DNA from: Kiloniellaceae bacterium | GTDB lineage: Bacteria > Pseudomonadota > Alphaproteobacteria > Kiloniellales > J153 | Length of the DNA stretch: 64,000 nucleotides | Direction: 5' to 3' | Assembly (NCBI GenBank): GCA_021776095.1 | Contig: JAJFGO010000076.1 | Location: forward strand, 1 to 64,000 | In this document: positions 1-8,125 of the stretch, one piece after another | Layout of the letters: each line of letters starts with the position of its first letter | Numbering within the stretch: position 1 is the stretch's first letter | Position numbers and translations under genes: made by a program | Notes under the pieces: model-generated | The model's input: the letters and a program-made list of their open reading frames with translations, nothing else | The model's database searches: none | Told to the model about the DNA's origin: nothing

Positions 1-33
1 GTGCTTGACTCCAAACACAGATGCTCACCCTGA

Positions 34-54
34 CCCTCTCCCGCCGGGAGAGGG
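34..54. repeat. Short GC-rich palindrome downstream of the ABC exporter gene
   Basis: CCCTCTCCC (34-42) is followed after three bases by its reverse complement GGGAGAGGG (46-54). It lies just past the stop codon of the leftward ABC exporter gene, so it could help end that transcript, but no T tract follows on either strand. Palindromes of this composition are common dispersed intergenic repeats in GC-rich proteobacteria. The function is inferred only from position. Confidence 0.5.
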
Positions 55-89
55 GACGCGGTTGCGACGGAGACCACGCCGACCAAGCG

Positions 90-1928
90 CTAATCGCTCC
101 CTACCGCCGCGACCCGTTCGGCCCTGGCGACGCCATCGTCGAATTGCAGGGCGGCGAGACGGGCGTAGAGGCCGCCCTTGGCGGTGAGTTCCGCGTGGGT
201 GCCGGTTTCGACGATGCGGCCGCGGTCTATGACCAGAATCCGATCGGCCTTGAGCACGGTCGCCAGGCGATGGGCGATCACCAGGGTTGTGCGGCCGGCC
301 ATCAGTTGGTCGAGCGCCTGTTGCACCGCGCGTTCGCTTTCGGCGTCGAGCGCGCTGGTCGCCTCGTCGAGCAGCAGCACCGGGGGATCGCGCAGGATCG
401 CGCGCGCGATGGCGAGGCGTTGACGCTGACCGCCCGAAAGGCGCACGCCCTTTTCGCCCAGGAAGGTGTTCAAGCCCTCGGGCAATTCCTCCAGGAACTC
501 CAGGGCGGCGGCGGCCCGGGCGGCGTCGCGGACCTCGTCGTCGCTCGCCTCCGGCCGGCCATAGCGGATGTTTTCCCAGGCGTCGGCGGAAAACATCACC
601 GGCTCCTGCGGCACCAAGGCGATGCGCGCCCGCGCCGCGCCGGGGTCGACCTCGCGCAAGTCGACGCCGTCGAGGAGGACGCGCCCGCTTTGCGGGTCGT
701 AGAAGCGCAACAGAAGCTGAAAAACGGTGGTCTTGCCAGCGCCCGAGGGGCCGACGATGGCGATCTTCTCGCCCGGCGCGGCGCTGAAACTAAGATCGTC
801 CAGCGCCGCGAATTCGGGCCGGGCCGGATACTGGAAGCCGACCTGGATAAAGCTGACCTCGCCCCGCGCCGGTTCCGGCAGAGCCTGGGGATGCGCCGGG
901 ACGGCGATGTCGCTCTCGGTCACGAGCAGTTCCATCAGGCGTTCCGTGGCCCCGGCGGCGCGCTGCAGATCGCCGATCACCTCGCTGATCGCCCCGGCCG
1001 CGCTGGCCACAACCACCGCGTAGAACACGAAGGCCGAAAGCTCGCCCGCGCTGATCCGCCCCAAAAGCACGTCGTGCCCCCCGATCCACAGGATCACGCT
1101 GACCGCGCCGAACACCATGACGATGACGATCGAGGTCAGCAGGGCGCGCGCGCGAATGCGCCGCACCGCCGTGGCGAAGGCCGATTCGACCCGCGCGCCA
1201 AAGCGCTCCCGGTCGATGCCCTCATGCCCGAACGCCTGGACCGTGCGGATCGCACCGAGCGATTCTTCGGCGTAAGCGCCGACGTCCGCGACCCGGTCCT
1301 GGCTGGCCCGGCTCAAGCCGCGTACCTTGCGCCCGAAGAACAGGATCGGGACCAGGACCAAGGGCACCACCAGGACCACTAGGCCGGTCAGCTTGGCGCT
1401 GGTCACCACCAGAAGCGCCAGGCCGCCGATCAGCAGCAGGGTGTTGCGCAGGGCGAAGGAGGCCGAGGTGCCGATGACCAGTTGCAGGATGCTGGTGTCG
1501 GTGGTCAGGCGTGACAGGATCTCGCCGGTGCGGGTGACCTCGAAATAGGCCGGCGACAGGGCGATGACCCGGGCATAGACCGCCCGGCGGATATCCGCCA
1601 CGACCCGCTCGCCCAGCCAGGAGACCAGATAGAAGCGGGCATAGCTGGCGGCGGCCAACAGCACGATCACCCCGAACAGGACTAGGACCGCTTGATCCAG
1701 CAAATCCGCGTTGCCGCTGGAAAAGCCTTCGTCGACCAGGCGGCGCAGGCCCATGCCCATGGCCAGGACCGTGGCGGCGGCGACCGTCAGGGCCACCCCT
1801 GCGGCCGCGACCCGGCCCCGATAGGGGCGCACGAAGCCCCAGATCCGGCGCAACTGGCCAATATCCCGGCTGCCCGGGCGTTCCGTTCCGCCGGCGGCCT
1901 GCGCGGCGCTGTCGCGGCCCCGCGCCAT
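90..1928 (-). CDS. ABC transporter, fused permease-ATPase (MsbA-like exporter)
   Basis: This is a 612-residue half-transporter of the type I ABC exporter fold. The N-terminal half holds about six membrane segments (residues ~35-320). The C-terminal half is a complete nucleotide-binding domain with Walker [10 protein letters not shown] near residue 400, the signature [14 protein letters not shown], Walker [12 protein letters not shown] and the H-loop VIAHRLAT. It should work as a homodimer in the inner membrane, exporting lipids, glycolipids or drugs. The family includes MsbA and the alphaproteobacterial ABC transporters annotated as lipid A or multidrug exporters, and the substrate cannot be told from sequence. 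It is transcribed alone, divergently from rpmE, and the shared intergenic region is about 130 bp. Confidence 0.93.
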   Translation of the reverse strand: MARGRDSAAQAAGGTERPGSRDIGQLRRIWGFVRPYRGRVAAAGVALTVAAATVLAMGMGLRRLVDEGFSSGNADLLDQAVLVLFGVIVLLAAASYARFYLVSWLGERVVADIRRAVYARVIALSPAYFEVTRTGEILSRLTTDTSILQLVIGTSASFALRNTLLLIGGLALLVVTSAKLTGLVVLVVPLVLVPILFFGRKVRGLSRASQDRVADVGAYAEESLGAIRTVQAFGHEGIDRERFGARVESAFATAVRRIRARALLTSIVIVMVFGAVSVILWIGGHDVLLGRISAGELSAFVFYAVVVASAAGAISEVIGDLQRAAGATERLMELLVTESDIAVPAHPQALPEPARGEVSFIQVGFQYPARPEFAALDDLSFSAAPGEKIAIVGPSGAGKTTVFQLLLRFYDPQSGRVLLDGVDLREVDPGAARARIALVPQEPVMFSADAWENIRYGRPEASDDEVRDAARAAAALEFLEELPEGLNTFLGEKGVRLSGGQRQRLAIARAILRDPPVLLLDEATSALDAESERAVQQALDQLMAGRTTLVIAHRLATVLKADRILVIDRGRIVETGTHAELTAKGGLYARLAALQFDDGVARAERVAAVGSD

Positions 1929-2059
1929 CAGCGCCGCCGCCTATGAAGCGTCCCGATCATGGGCTATCCCTAGCCCAATCGCGGCAGGCTCACAACCAGC
2001 CCCCTTGCGCCCAATTGGGCCCTCGGCTATACAGCCGCCCTTCGAGGAGAATCAGGCCA

Positions 2060-2284
2060 ATGAAGAAAGATATCCATCCCGACTACCACGAAATCAACGT
2101 GGTCATGACCGACGGGACCGAGTTCCAGACCCGCTCCACCTATGGCGAGGCGGGCGCGACCATGCGCCTGGATATCGATCCCAAGACCCATCCGGCCTGG
2201 ACCGGCGAGCACCGCCTAGTCGATACCGGCGGTCAGGTCGCCAAGTTCAACAAGCGGTTCCAAGGCCTGGGCCTCAAGTCCTGA
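2060..2284 (+). CDS. rpmE: 50S ribosomal protein L31
   Basis: A 74-residue protein beginning [19 protein letters not shown], the hallmark N-terminus of bacterial L31, with the conserved THPAWTG segment in the middle. It binds the central protuberance of the large subunit and helps bridge the subunits. It lacks the four zinc-binding cysteines of the C+ form, so it is the zinc-independent type. The start at 2060 is chosen because GAGGAGA lies 10-16 bases upstream and the known N-terminus begins here; an upstream in-frame start at 1943 would add residues unlike any L31. It is a single gene divergent from the ABC exporter and convergent with rcdA. Confidence 0.95.
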   Translation: MKKDIHPDYHEINVVMTDGTEFQTRSTYGEAGATMRLDIDPKTHPAWTGEHRLVDTGGQVAKFNKRFQGLGLKS

Positions 2285-2374
2285 GGCGCCGGCCGTGCCC
2301 CAATGGGGTATGGCGGTAGGGAAAACGGTTACCGGGGGCATCCGCGTGGCGGGCGCCCTTTTTGCCGTTCGCGC

Positions 2375-2803
2375 CTAGGCGACCGCGTCGAGCATGGCGT
2401 CCAAACGCTGGACCCGGGCATAGAGGTTGTGGCTGCGCTCCAAAAGCTCGGCCAGGCGTAGCGGGATCTTTTCGTCGGCCACCAGCCCCTCCTCCGCGCA
2501 GACCTTCTGACCGGCCAGGCGGTATTTCGGCTCGGCCGCCTGTTCGCGGCTCAACTCGCCGGCATGGACCGCCTTCTGAACCAATAGCCAGGCGATGATC
2601 TGGCCGACCCGGGCGGTCACGCGCATGGCCTCGCAAGACACCACCAAGCGCCCGGCGGCGTCCAATTTCTCGTCCTCCCCGGTATCTTGATAGACGATAT
2701 AATTTCGCGCCTCGCGGGCGAGGGCGACCGCCTCTTCGAAGGTATTGTCGAAATAGGTAACGGTGGGCTGGGAATCGGTCACAAGCGCCTTCGCTAAATC
2801 CAT
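2375..2803 (-). CDS. rcdA: DUF1465 protein, RcdA-like adaptor for CtrA degradation
   Basis: This 142-residue cytoplasmic protein matches DUF1465 over its whole length, recognisable by SCEAMRVTARVGQIIAWLLVQ in the middle and the AEEGLVADEKIPLRLAELLE segment. The founding member, RcdA of Caulobacter, is an adaptor that works with CpdR and PopA to deliver CtrA and other substrates to ClpXP at the stalked pole. The family is essentially restricted to alphaproteobacteria. Whether polar localisation applies in this organism is unknown. It is a single gene convergent with rpmE. The symbol rests on family membership, not on a test of function. Confidence 0.85.
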   Translation of the reverse strand: MDLAKALVTDSQPTVTYFDNTFEEAVALAREARNYIVYQDTGEDEKLDAAGRLVVSCEAMRVTARVGQIIAWLLVQKAVHAGELSREQAAEPKYRLAGQKVCAEEGLVADEKIPLRLAELLERSHNLYARVQRLDAMLDAVA

Positions 2804-2976
2804 AGCCGTCGCCGGGGCCAGTGGAGGGCCAAGCCAGCCCTTAACCTTAGCGCTGCGCGCTTAAGATTTGGTTGGTTCCCGCGCATCCATTTCGGTCCGC
2901 CGAGTCCGGCACCTTATCTCTTTGGATCAATAGCTTATGACGGCGCCCCCGGGGCCGGTCAAGGGCCCCCGCCCCC

Positions 2977-3004
2977 CTTGAATGGCGCCGCGGCCTGACT
3001 ATAT
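2977..3004 (+). promoter_or_regulatory. RpoH (sigma-32)-like heat-shock promoter
   Basis: CTTGAA at 2977-2982 and CTATAT at 2999-3004 are separated by 16 bp. Alphaproteobacterial RpoH promoters have a CTTG -35 box and a C-rich/TAT -10 box at about this spacing. Transcription would begin near 3010, exactly where the structured leader of hsp20 starts. The call comes from motif inspection only. Confidence 0.6.
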
Positions 3005-3009
3005 GCCAG

Positions 3010-3125
3010 GTGTCGCCGGGGATGCCTCGAAACTTGGGTCCCGACACGGCGGCAGGCATAGAAGGGTTCGACCAGCGAAGGTGGGCCCAGCCTTAAAACC
3101 ATGTTGCTCACTGGAGGATATGGCT
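3010..3125 (+). promoter_or_regulatory. ROSE-type RNA thermometer in the hsp20 leader
   Basis: The 3' end of the leader can fold into one long hairpin. CCATGTT (3099-3105), a bulged G at 3106 and CTC (3107-3109) pair with GAGG (3114-3117) and ATATGG (3118-3123), closed by loop ACTG (3110-3113). The U-U-G-C-U strand with a bulged G opposite the Shine-Dalgarno AGGA is the defining feature of ROSE elements, which melt on heating and free the ribosome-binding site. Further stems lie upstream: GTGTCG (3010-3015) with CGACAC (3042-3047), and TTCG/CGAA (3066-3069 and 3075-3078). Position before an Hsp20 gene fits the known role of ROSE elements in alphaproteobacteria. Confidence 0.85.
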
Positions 3126-3590
3126 ATGCGTAGCAACGACCTAACCCCCCTACTGCGTGCGACCGTCGGTTTCGACCGGATGATGAACATGCTCGATTCG
3201 GCGACCCGGATCGACGAGAGCGCACTCAGCTATCCCCCCTATAACATCGAAAAAATCGGCGAGGACGATTATCGCATCGTCATGGCCGTGGCCGGCTTCG
3301 GCGAGGACGACCTCGACATCACGGTCAAGGAAAACAGCCTGATCATCGCCGGCAAGAAGGACAAGGCCGTGGACGCCGCGACCTACCTGCATCGCGGCAT
3401 CGCGACGCGGGGCTTCGAGCGGCGCTTCGACCTGGCCGACCACATCAAGGTCACCGGCGCGAAGCTCGAGAACGGCCAGCTCTACGTCGACCTGGTGCGC
3501 GAAATCCCCGAGGCCATGAAGCCGCGCAGCATCAAGATCGATGCCGGCGCGCCGTCAAAGGCGAAGGTACTCGAGGGCAAGGCGGCCTAA
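3126..3590 (+). CDS. Small heat-shock protein, Hsp20/IbpA family
   Basis: A 154-residue alpha-crystallin-type chaperone that binds unfolding proteins and keeps them refoldable by DnaK/ClpB. The N-terminus MRSNDLTPLLRATVGFDRMM matches the IbpA pattern, the central region (about residues 30-125) is the alpha-crystallin domain with the conserved GFERRFDLADH strand, and a short tail follows. The start at 3126 is preferred over the ATG at 3120 because GGAGG at 3113-3117 is then eight bases away and the N-terminus fits IbpA. Expression should be doubly heat-controlled, by an RpoH-like promoter and by the ROSE thermometer that hides this ribosome-binding site. Confidence 0.94.
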   Translation: MRSNDLTPLLRATVGFDRMMNMLDSATRIDESALSYPPYNIEKIGEDDYRIVMAVAGFGEDDLDITVKENSLIIAGKKDKAVDAATYLHRGIATRGFERRFDLADHIKVTGAKLENGQLYVDLVREIPEAMKPRSIKIDAGAPSKAKVLEGKAA

Positions 3591-3616
3591 CCGCCGGGTC
3601 TTCGGACTGAGACGAG

Positions 3617-3649
3617 AACCGGCCGGGTAGGAAACTGCCCGGCCGGTTT
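3617..3649 (+). terminator. Intrinsic terminator of hsp20
   Basis: AACCGGCCGGG (3617-3627) pairs with CCCGGCCGGTT (3638-3648) around a 10-base loop, followed by a short run of T. It lies 27 bp after the hsp20 stop codon. Confidence 0.7.
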
Positions 3650-3776
3650 GCGTCGCAGCCGGGTAATCTGGCCGCGCGCCGCGGCGATAAATGGCTGGTG
3701 TCTGTGATCGGCTAGGCGCAACGTCTCCAACCATGAACGATCACGTTGTAACCGGCGCGAAATCGGGTAACCGAAA

Positions 3777-4247
3777 ATGGGAAACTGGACCCTACGCAAG
3801 GCTCAACATCGTGATGCGGATGCGCTTTCCGCCTGCATAGACGCTGCCTATGCACAGTACGTGGCACGCATCGCCGATCTGCCGCCGGTGTCGGCGGGCT
3901 GCGCCGGAGAGATCGCCAAGAACCAGGTGTGGGTGGCGGAAACCGGGACCGATATCGTCGGCGGCCTGGTGATGGAAGCCGGGGAGGACTTCATGTTGCT
4001 CACCAATGTTGCCGTGCATCCAAACCACAGGGGTACTGGGCTTGGCCGAGCCCTTGTCGCGCTCGCGGAGACTGCGGCAGTCGAGCAAGGCTATCGTGAG
4101 ATGCGCCTCACGACCCATGTGGACATGCCGGACAATGTTCGATTCTATGGGCGCCTCGGATGGCAACAGAACCATCGTCACGGCAACAAAATTATGATGA
4201 AGAAGATGATCGGGGACGCACGCGGCACGCCGTCCCCAATTGGCTGA
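3777..4247 (+). CDS. GNAT-family N-acetyltransferase
   Basis: A 156-residue single-domain GNAT protein that would transfer an acetyl group from acetyl-CoA to an amine. The acetyl-CoA pyrophosphate-binding motif is visible as NHRGTGLGRALVALAE (about residues 82-97), preceded by the beta strand LLTNVAVHP. The C-terminal part NVRFYGRLGW carries the usual Tyr that can act as general acid. The substrate is unknown. The gene stands alone between the hsp20 terminator and a conserved hypothetical gene. No strong ribosome-binding site is visible before the ATG. Confidence 0.85.
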   Translation: MGNWTLRKAQHRDADALSACIDAAYAQYVARIADLPPVSAGCAGEIAKNQVWVAETGTDIVGGLVMEAGEDFMLLTNVAVHPNHRGTGLGRALVALAETAAVEQGYREMRLTTHVDMPDNVRFYGRLGWQQNHRHGNKIMMKKMIGDARGTPSPIG

Positions 4248-4307
4248 AATCGAACGCGATTATCCCGAGGACGAAGTGGCGGATTCATCAAAAATTTGGC
4301 AGCTGAA

Positions 4308-4817
4308 ATGTATGGAATTGGCGATACGGTCATCGTGAACGACCGCATGCAACGCGACTATCGCTACAAGATCGACGCGCGCAGCGGTCATGACTTTGCG
4401 TCAGGTTTTGCGCCGCGGTTCTCACCCAAGGAAATGCTCGCCATGGGCGTCTTCGAAGGGAAGTACTGCACCGACTGCACAGACGAATTTCCCGCCGAAT
4501 GGTTTGCCGAAGCGCGCACTGGCGATCGGCCGGATCCGGAGCTCAATTACTTCGGCATCAAGAGCCGCCAGCCGCTATCGGTTTGGCGAGACAAAGGTTG
4601 GATTATCGGCCCCGATCCTCGCGGGTGGTTTCAATGGTATTGCCGCTATTACCTGGGGCGGCGATTACCCGAAATCGACACGAGACAAATCAAGCGGTGG
4701 CGAAGCTTCACACGTCACAGCGCGCAAGTGCGCGCCAACTGCGAACCGGGGGATATTTTTTGCCGGCGGAAGCAACGGCAAGCGCTTCTGCAGTGGTCCT
4801 ATGACCCCTTCGTTTGA
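4308..4817 (+). CDS. Conserved hypothetical protein, 169 residues
   Basis: The protein has no domain I can assign to a function. It is rich in aromatic and charged residues and has strongly patterned segments: GDTVIVNDRMQRDYRYKID near the start, GKYCTDCTDEFPAEWF, DPRGWFQWYCRYYLGRR, and a C-terminal half with several Cys and basic residues (CEPGDIFCRRKQRQALLQW). I recall proteins of this pattern in diverse bacteria and in some fungi and plants, always uncharacterised; this recollection cannot be checked here. The start at 4308 is the first ATG; a TTG at 4296 would add four residues. It has no signal peptide or membrane segment and is probably cytoplasmic. Confidence 0.8.
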   Translation: MYGIGDTVIVNDRMQRDYRYKIDARSGHDFASGFAPRFSPKEMLAMGVFEGKYCTDCTDEFPAEWFAEARTGDRPDPELNYFGIKSRQPLSVWRDKGWIIGPDPRGWFQWYCRYYLGRRLPEIDTRQIKRWRSFTRHSAQVRANCEPGDIFCRRKQRQALLQWSYDPFV

Positions 4818-4853
4818 AGGCTTTGAAAAGCGCGCGGCATATCGATGTCCAGT

Positions 4854-5297
4854 TTAGCCGGCCGGCTTCAATGGTTCCAGCGCCGCCCGAATTTCCTCAG
4901 GGATCGGCACCGCCTTCATGCTCGCGCGCTCGACGAAGACGTGGACGAAGTGGCCGTCGGCGGCGGCTTCGGGCGCGCCGGGCGCGAACAGGCCGATCTC
5001 GTAGCGCACGGCGCGCCGCCCCAGGTGACCGACCCGCAGGCCGGCCTCGACGTTTTGCGGAAAGGCGAAGGGCGCGCGGTAACGGCAGGCCGATTCGGCG
5101 CAGACCCCGATGATCGCCGCGGCATGGATATCCAGACCGCCGGCGTGGATCAGGTACGCGTTGATCACCGTATCGAAGTAGGAATAGTAGACCACGTTGT
5201 TGACGTGGCCATAGATGTCGTTGTCCATCCAGCGGGTCGGGATGGTCAGGAAATGCGGGTAATCGGCGCGGCCGATCTTTTCGGTGTCGGTGCTCAA
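4854..5297 (-). CDS. Acyl-CoA thioesterase, 4-hydroxybenzoyl-CoA thioesterase type
   Basis: A 147-residue hotdog-fold protein. The catalytic region is visible as RWMDNDIYGHVNNVVYYSYF (residues ~20-39), where the Asp and the GHVNN turn are typical of 4HBT/YbgC-type thioesterases that hydrolyse acyl-CoA thioesters. The start is a TTG whose last two bases overlap the stop codon of the upstream hydrolase (TTGA), indicating translational coupling. It is the last gene of the metY-hydrolase-thioesterase operon. The substrate cannot be deduced, and a link to methionine synthesis is only positional. Confidence 0.88.
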   Translation of the reverse strand: MSTDTEKIGRADYPHFLTIPTRWMDNDIYGHVNNVVYYSYFDTVINAYLIHAGGLDIHAAAIIGVCAESACRYRAPFAFPQNVEAGLRVGHLGRRAVRYEIGLFAPGAPEAAADGHFVHVFVERASMKAVPIPEEIRAALEPLKPAG

Positions 5298-6094
5298 AGC
5301 AGGGTCCTCAAAGCATCCAGGGTTTCGTCCGGCTTTTCCAGCATCATCATGTGGCCGCAGCCGGCGATCCGGACCAACTCGGCGCCGGCGATCGCCTGGG
5401 CCAGCTTGGCACCCGCCTTGGCCGGGGTCATCATATCGGCCTCCCCGGCGATCACGCGCGTTGGGCAGGTGACCTTGGCCGCCGCCTCGCCCGCGCCGCC
5501 AAAAGCGTTGCAGGCCGCGAGGTCGCCGAACAGCACGCCCGGCGCGCTGCGTTCCAGGACCCGCTCCGCGCCGCCCATGAGCCACAGGCCCGGCGCGCGG
5601 TTGCCGCCCAGGTGCCCGGCCCGGCCGTGGCCCCAGGAATTGACCAGATCGACCGCCAAGTGGGCGTTGGCCTCGGCGGCAGCGAGCAGATCGGGATGAA
5701 CCGGCATGCGCGGCGCGGCGCCCAACAGGGCGAGCGCGCGGACCCGATCGCTCAGTGATCCGGCGGCGGCCAGAGCGATCAGGGCGCCCATGGAGTGCCC
5801 CGCCAAGGCCGCTGTTTCCAAGCCCGCCGCGTCCATGAGGCGGCCCAGCCAAGCCGCCATATCCTCGATGGAGGTCAGGGGATCGCCGGCCGAGCGTCCA
5901 TGACCCGGCAGATCGACAGCCAGGACCGTGCGACCGTGATGGGCAAAATAGCGGGTCTGCAGGGCCCAGACCGTATGATCCATGCCGGCACCATGCACGA
6001 AGATGACCGCCGGCAAGGCGGCATCGAAGACCTGTCCCCCGGTCGCGGCGAAAACCTCGTGCCCATCGACGGTCAGCTTCATGGGCCGGTTCAC
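5294..6094 (-). CDS. Alpha/beta-fold hydrolase
   Basis: A 266-residue protein with the complete catalytic set of the alpha/beta-hydrolase fold: oxyanion motif FVHGAGMDH (~33-40), nucleophile elbow GHSMG with Ser101, an Asp in AGEADMM and a His in GCGHMMM near the C-terminus. It resembles esterases and lactonases of the 3-oxoadipate enol-lactonase/BioH type, and the substrate is unknown. It starts with GTG in a GTGA overlap with the end of metY and ends in a TTGA overlap with the thioesterase gene, so the three genes are translated as a coupled unit. Confidence 0.9.
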   Translation of the reverse strand: MNRPMKLTVDGHEVFAATGGQVFDAALPAVIFVHGAGMDHTVWALQTRYFAHHGRTVLAVDLPGHGRSAGDPLTSIEDMAAWLGRLMDAAGLETAALAGHSMGALIALAAAGSLSDRVRALALLGAAPRMPVHPDLLAAAEANAHLAVDLVNSWGHGRAGHLGGNRAPGLWLMGGAERVLERSAPGVLFGDLAACNAFGGAGEAAAKVTCPTRVIAGEADMMTPAKAGAKLAQAIAGAELVRIAGCGHMMMLEKPDETLDALRTLL

Positions 6095-7386
6095 GCTTTC
6101 TGCGAGGCGCGGATCGCCTGACGCAGGTCATCGACGATGTCGTCGGCGTCCTCGATCCCAACCGAAAGGCGGATCATGTCCTCGCCGACCCCGGCGGCGG
6201 CCAGTTGCTCGGCGGTCATCTGCTGGTGAGTCGTGCTGGCCGGGTGCAGAATCAGGGTCTTGGCGTCGCCCACGTTGGCCAGATGGGAGGCGAGCTTGCA
6301 GGCCTCGATAAAGCGCGCGCCGGCACCGCACCCGCCCTTGAGCCCAAAGCTGACGATGGAGCCGGCCCCCTTGGGCATGAGGCGCTGGGCCAAGGCATAG
6401 TCCGGGTGGCTGGGCCGCGAGGGATGCAGGACCCAGTCTACCGCCTCGTTCGACTCCAAAAAGTCCAAGACCTTGGCCGTGTTGCTTATGTGCCGATCCA
6501 TCCGCAGCGGCAGGGTCTCGACGCCCTGCAAAATGTAAAAGGCGTTCTGCGGGCTCATGCAGGCGCCGAAGTCGCGCAGGCCTTCGGTCCGGGCGCGCAT
6601 GGACAGGGCTTGGGGGCCGAACTCCTCGGCGAAGTCGATCCCGTGATAGCCGGCATAGGGCTCCGTCAGGGTCGGGAACTTGCCGCTCTTTTCCCAATCG
6701 AAGCGGCCGCCGTCGACCAGGACCCCGCCAAGGGCCAGGCCGTGACCGCCCAACCACTTGGTCGCCGAATGCAACACGATATCGGCGCCCCATTCGATCG
6801 GGCGGCACAGATAGGGGGTGGTGAAGGTGCTGTCGACCATGAGCGGCAGGCCGGCCGCGTGGGCGATCTCGGCCAGGGCCGGGATGTTCAGTACCTCCAG
6901 GCCGGGGTTGCCCAGGGTCTCGGCATAGACCAGGCGGGTCTCGGGCCGAATCGCGGCGCGGAAGCCGTCCAGGTCGCGCGGCTTGACGAAAGTGGTCTCG
7001 ATACCGAAGCGCGGAAGGGTCAGGCCGAAGAGGTTGATGCTGCCGCCGTAGAGCGAGGCGGAGGAGACAATGTGCCCGCCCTGCCCCATCAGGGTGACCA
7101 CGGCCAGATGCAGCGCCGCGTGGCCCGAGGCTGTGGCGATGGCGCCGACTCCGTGCTCCAGGGCCGCGACCCGCTCCTCCAGGACCGCGACGGTCGGATT
7201 GGAGATCCGGCTGTAGATGTGCCCTGCGCGCTCCAGATTGAACAGGGAGGCCGCGTGCTCGCTATCCCGGAAGACGTAGGAGGTGGTCTGGTAGATCGGC
7301 GTCGCGCGGGCGCCGGTCACCGGATCGGGCTGCTGCCCGGCATGCAGCGCCAGGGTGTCGAACTTCAGGAACTTGGGGTCGGCCAT
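6091..7386 (-). CDS. metY: O-acetylhomoserine aminocarboxypropyltransferase (sulfhydrylase)
   Basis: This 431-residue PLP enzyme belongs to the Cys/Met metabolism family. It makes homocysteine from O-acetyl- or O-succinylhomoserine and sulfide. The PLP-binding lysine is in HSATKW (Lys210), and YSRISNPTVAVLEERVAALE and the ETLGNPGLEV loop are family signatures. The length and the long C-terminal insertion favour MetY (O-acetylhomoserine) over MetZ or MetB. It is the first gene of a three-gene leftward operon. I looked for a SAM-II riboswitch in the ~250-bp leader and saw no match. Confidence 0.92.
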   Translation of the reverse strand: MADPKFLKFDTLALHAGQQPDPVTGARATPIYQTTSYVFRDSEHAASLFNLERAGHIYSRISNPTVAVLEERVAALEHGVGAIATASGHAALHLAVVTLMGQGGHIVSSASLYGGSINLFGLTLPRFGIETTFVKPRDLDGFRAAIRPETRLVYAETLGNPGLEVLNIPALAEIAHAAGLPLMVDSTFTTPYLCRPIEWGADIVLHSATKWLGGHGLALGGVLVDGGRFDWEKSGKFPTLTEPYAGYHGIDFAEEFGPQALSMRARTEGLRDFGACMSPQNAFYILQGVETLPLRMDRHISNTAKVLDFLESNEAVDWVLHPSRPSHPDYALAQRLMPKGAGSIVSFGLKGGCGAGARFIEACKLASHLANVGDAKTLILHPASTTHQQMTAEQLAAAGVGEDMIRLSVGIEDADDIVDDLRQAIRASQKA

Positions 7387-7576
7387 GGGCGGGGCGGGTC
7401 CAAATGGTTAACGGCGTACCCGGCCGAAATTTTCCTCCGCCGGCCGGCGCGAACCCCGCGAAACTACACGATTTTCGGCCGGCGCCTCAACGCCGATGGG
7501 AACCGTCTGTGGGTGCTCTGGGGGCCGGCCTGCCTTGCGCCGCGGCCTCGGACGAAGGCCGGGCCCAAAAAAAATG

Positions 7577-7611
7577 GGGGCCGCCGACCCTCTTTTTCGG
7601 GTCGCGGCCCC
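7577..7611. terminator. Bidirectional intrinsic terminator
   Basis: GGGGCCGCCGACCC (7577-7590) pairs with GGGTCGCGGCCCC (7599-7611) with one unpaired base. A run of seven T follows at 7617-7623 on the plus strand, and eight A precede at 7567-7574, giving a T tract on the minus strand. It lies about 190 bp upstream of metY and shields it from leftward read-through. Confidence 0.8.
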
Positions 7612-7832
7612 TCGAATTTTTTTAACGCCTCAGCCTGTCAACTTGCCGGATCGAGACATTAGGCGGGGTCGGTTCCACAGTCAACAACTGAAAAGTTAAC
7701 AAGGGCTTGGCCGTTAACCTTTGGATCGAGGACACGACCCCTGGTAGGTCCGCGGGGGACGAACACCATAAAATGCAGCGGCACGGGGCGGCCAGGGCGC
7801 GCCGCGGCGGCCGCCAGGACCAAAAGAAAAAT

Positions 7833-7852
7833 GCCGCCGGCGAACCGGCGGC
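7833..7852 (-). terminator. Leftward intrinsic terminator with no annotated gene in front of it
   Basis: GCCGCCGG (7833-7840) and CCGGCGGC (7845-7852) form a perfect 8-bp stem with a CGAA/TTCG tetraloop. The A-rich stretch at 7821-7832 provides a T-rich tail on the minus strand only. The nearest annotated leftward gene ends almost 300 bp upstream, so the terminator probably belongs to an unrecognised short transcript. Confidence 0.75.
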
Positions 7853-7869
7853 AAGTTAACAGGGAGGCA

Positions 7870-7953
7870 TTACAAGGAACGGAACCTAATCCGTCCAGCG
7901 ATCGGGGCACCCAGGGCGGGACCCGCAGATCGCCTATGGAACATTCTAGGCAT
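7870..7953 (-). CDS. Possible 27-residue basic leader or small protein
   Basis: A short ORF begins at an ATG at 7953 with AGGGGA three bases upstream and ends at TAA 18 bp before the terminator at 7833-7852. The predicted product is small and arginine-rich and I do not recognise it. The placement between a TTAACCAT-type AT-rich region and a strong terminator is what makes it worth listing. It may equally be a non-coding small RNA. Confidence 0.2.
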   Translation of the reverse strand: MPRMFHRRSAGPALGAPIAGRIRFRSL

Positions 7954-8125
7954 AGTCCCCTAATAAATGGTTAACAAAAAACGAAAGAATATTGCGTAAT
8001 ATGGTTAACGCGCCTGGGCGCCGGTTATCCGAATCGGGGGCGGTGGGGCGATTGACGGCCATATATGTCCGCCGCGCGCCGCTTGCGCGGCCTCATGGCG
8101 AAGATCCGGTTTTGGGCTAGGTGGG

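Larger units (their letters stand above)
7387..8125. other. 739-bp intergenic region upstream of metY with terminators and TTAACCAT motifs
   Basis: No convincing protein-coding gene fills this gap. It contains a bidirectional terminator (7577-7611), a leftward terminator (7833-7852), a possible 27-codon leftward ORF (7870-7953), and the motif TTAACCAT three times on the minus strand (around 7404, 7973 and 8010). The copy at 7973 continues as TTAACCATTTATTAG, close to a CtrA TTAA-N7-TTAA box. The region 7930-8020 is markedly AT-rich. Together these suggest an extra small leftward transcription unit. Confidence 0.5.

Noticed and set aside
21-1382. Long plus-strand open frame of 453 codons
   Set aside because: It lies antisense to the ABC exporter gene; the translation has no recognisable domain, and long antisense frames are expected in GC-rich DNA.
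7387-7660. SAM-II or other SAM/SAH riboswitch in the metY leader
   Set aside because: No conserved SAM-II loop sequences or pseudoknot partners were seen; the only stable structure is the bidirectional terminator. A covariance-model search would decide.
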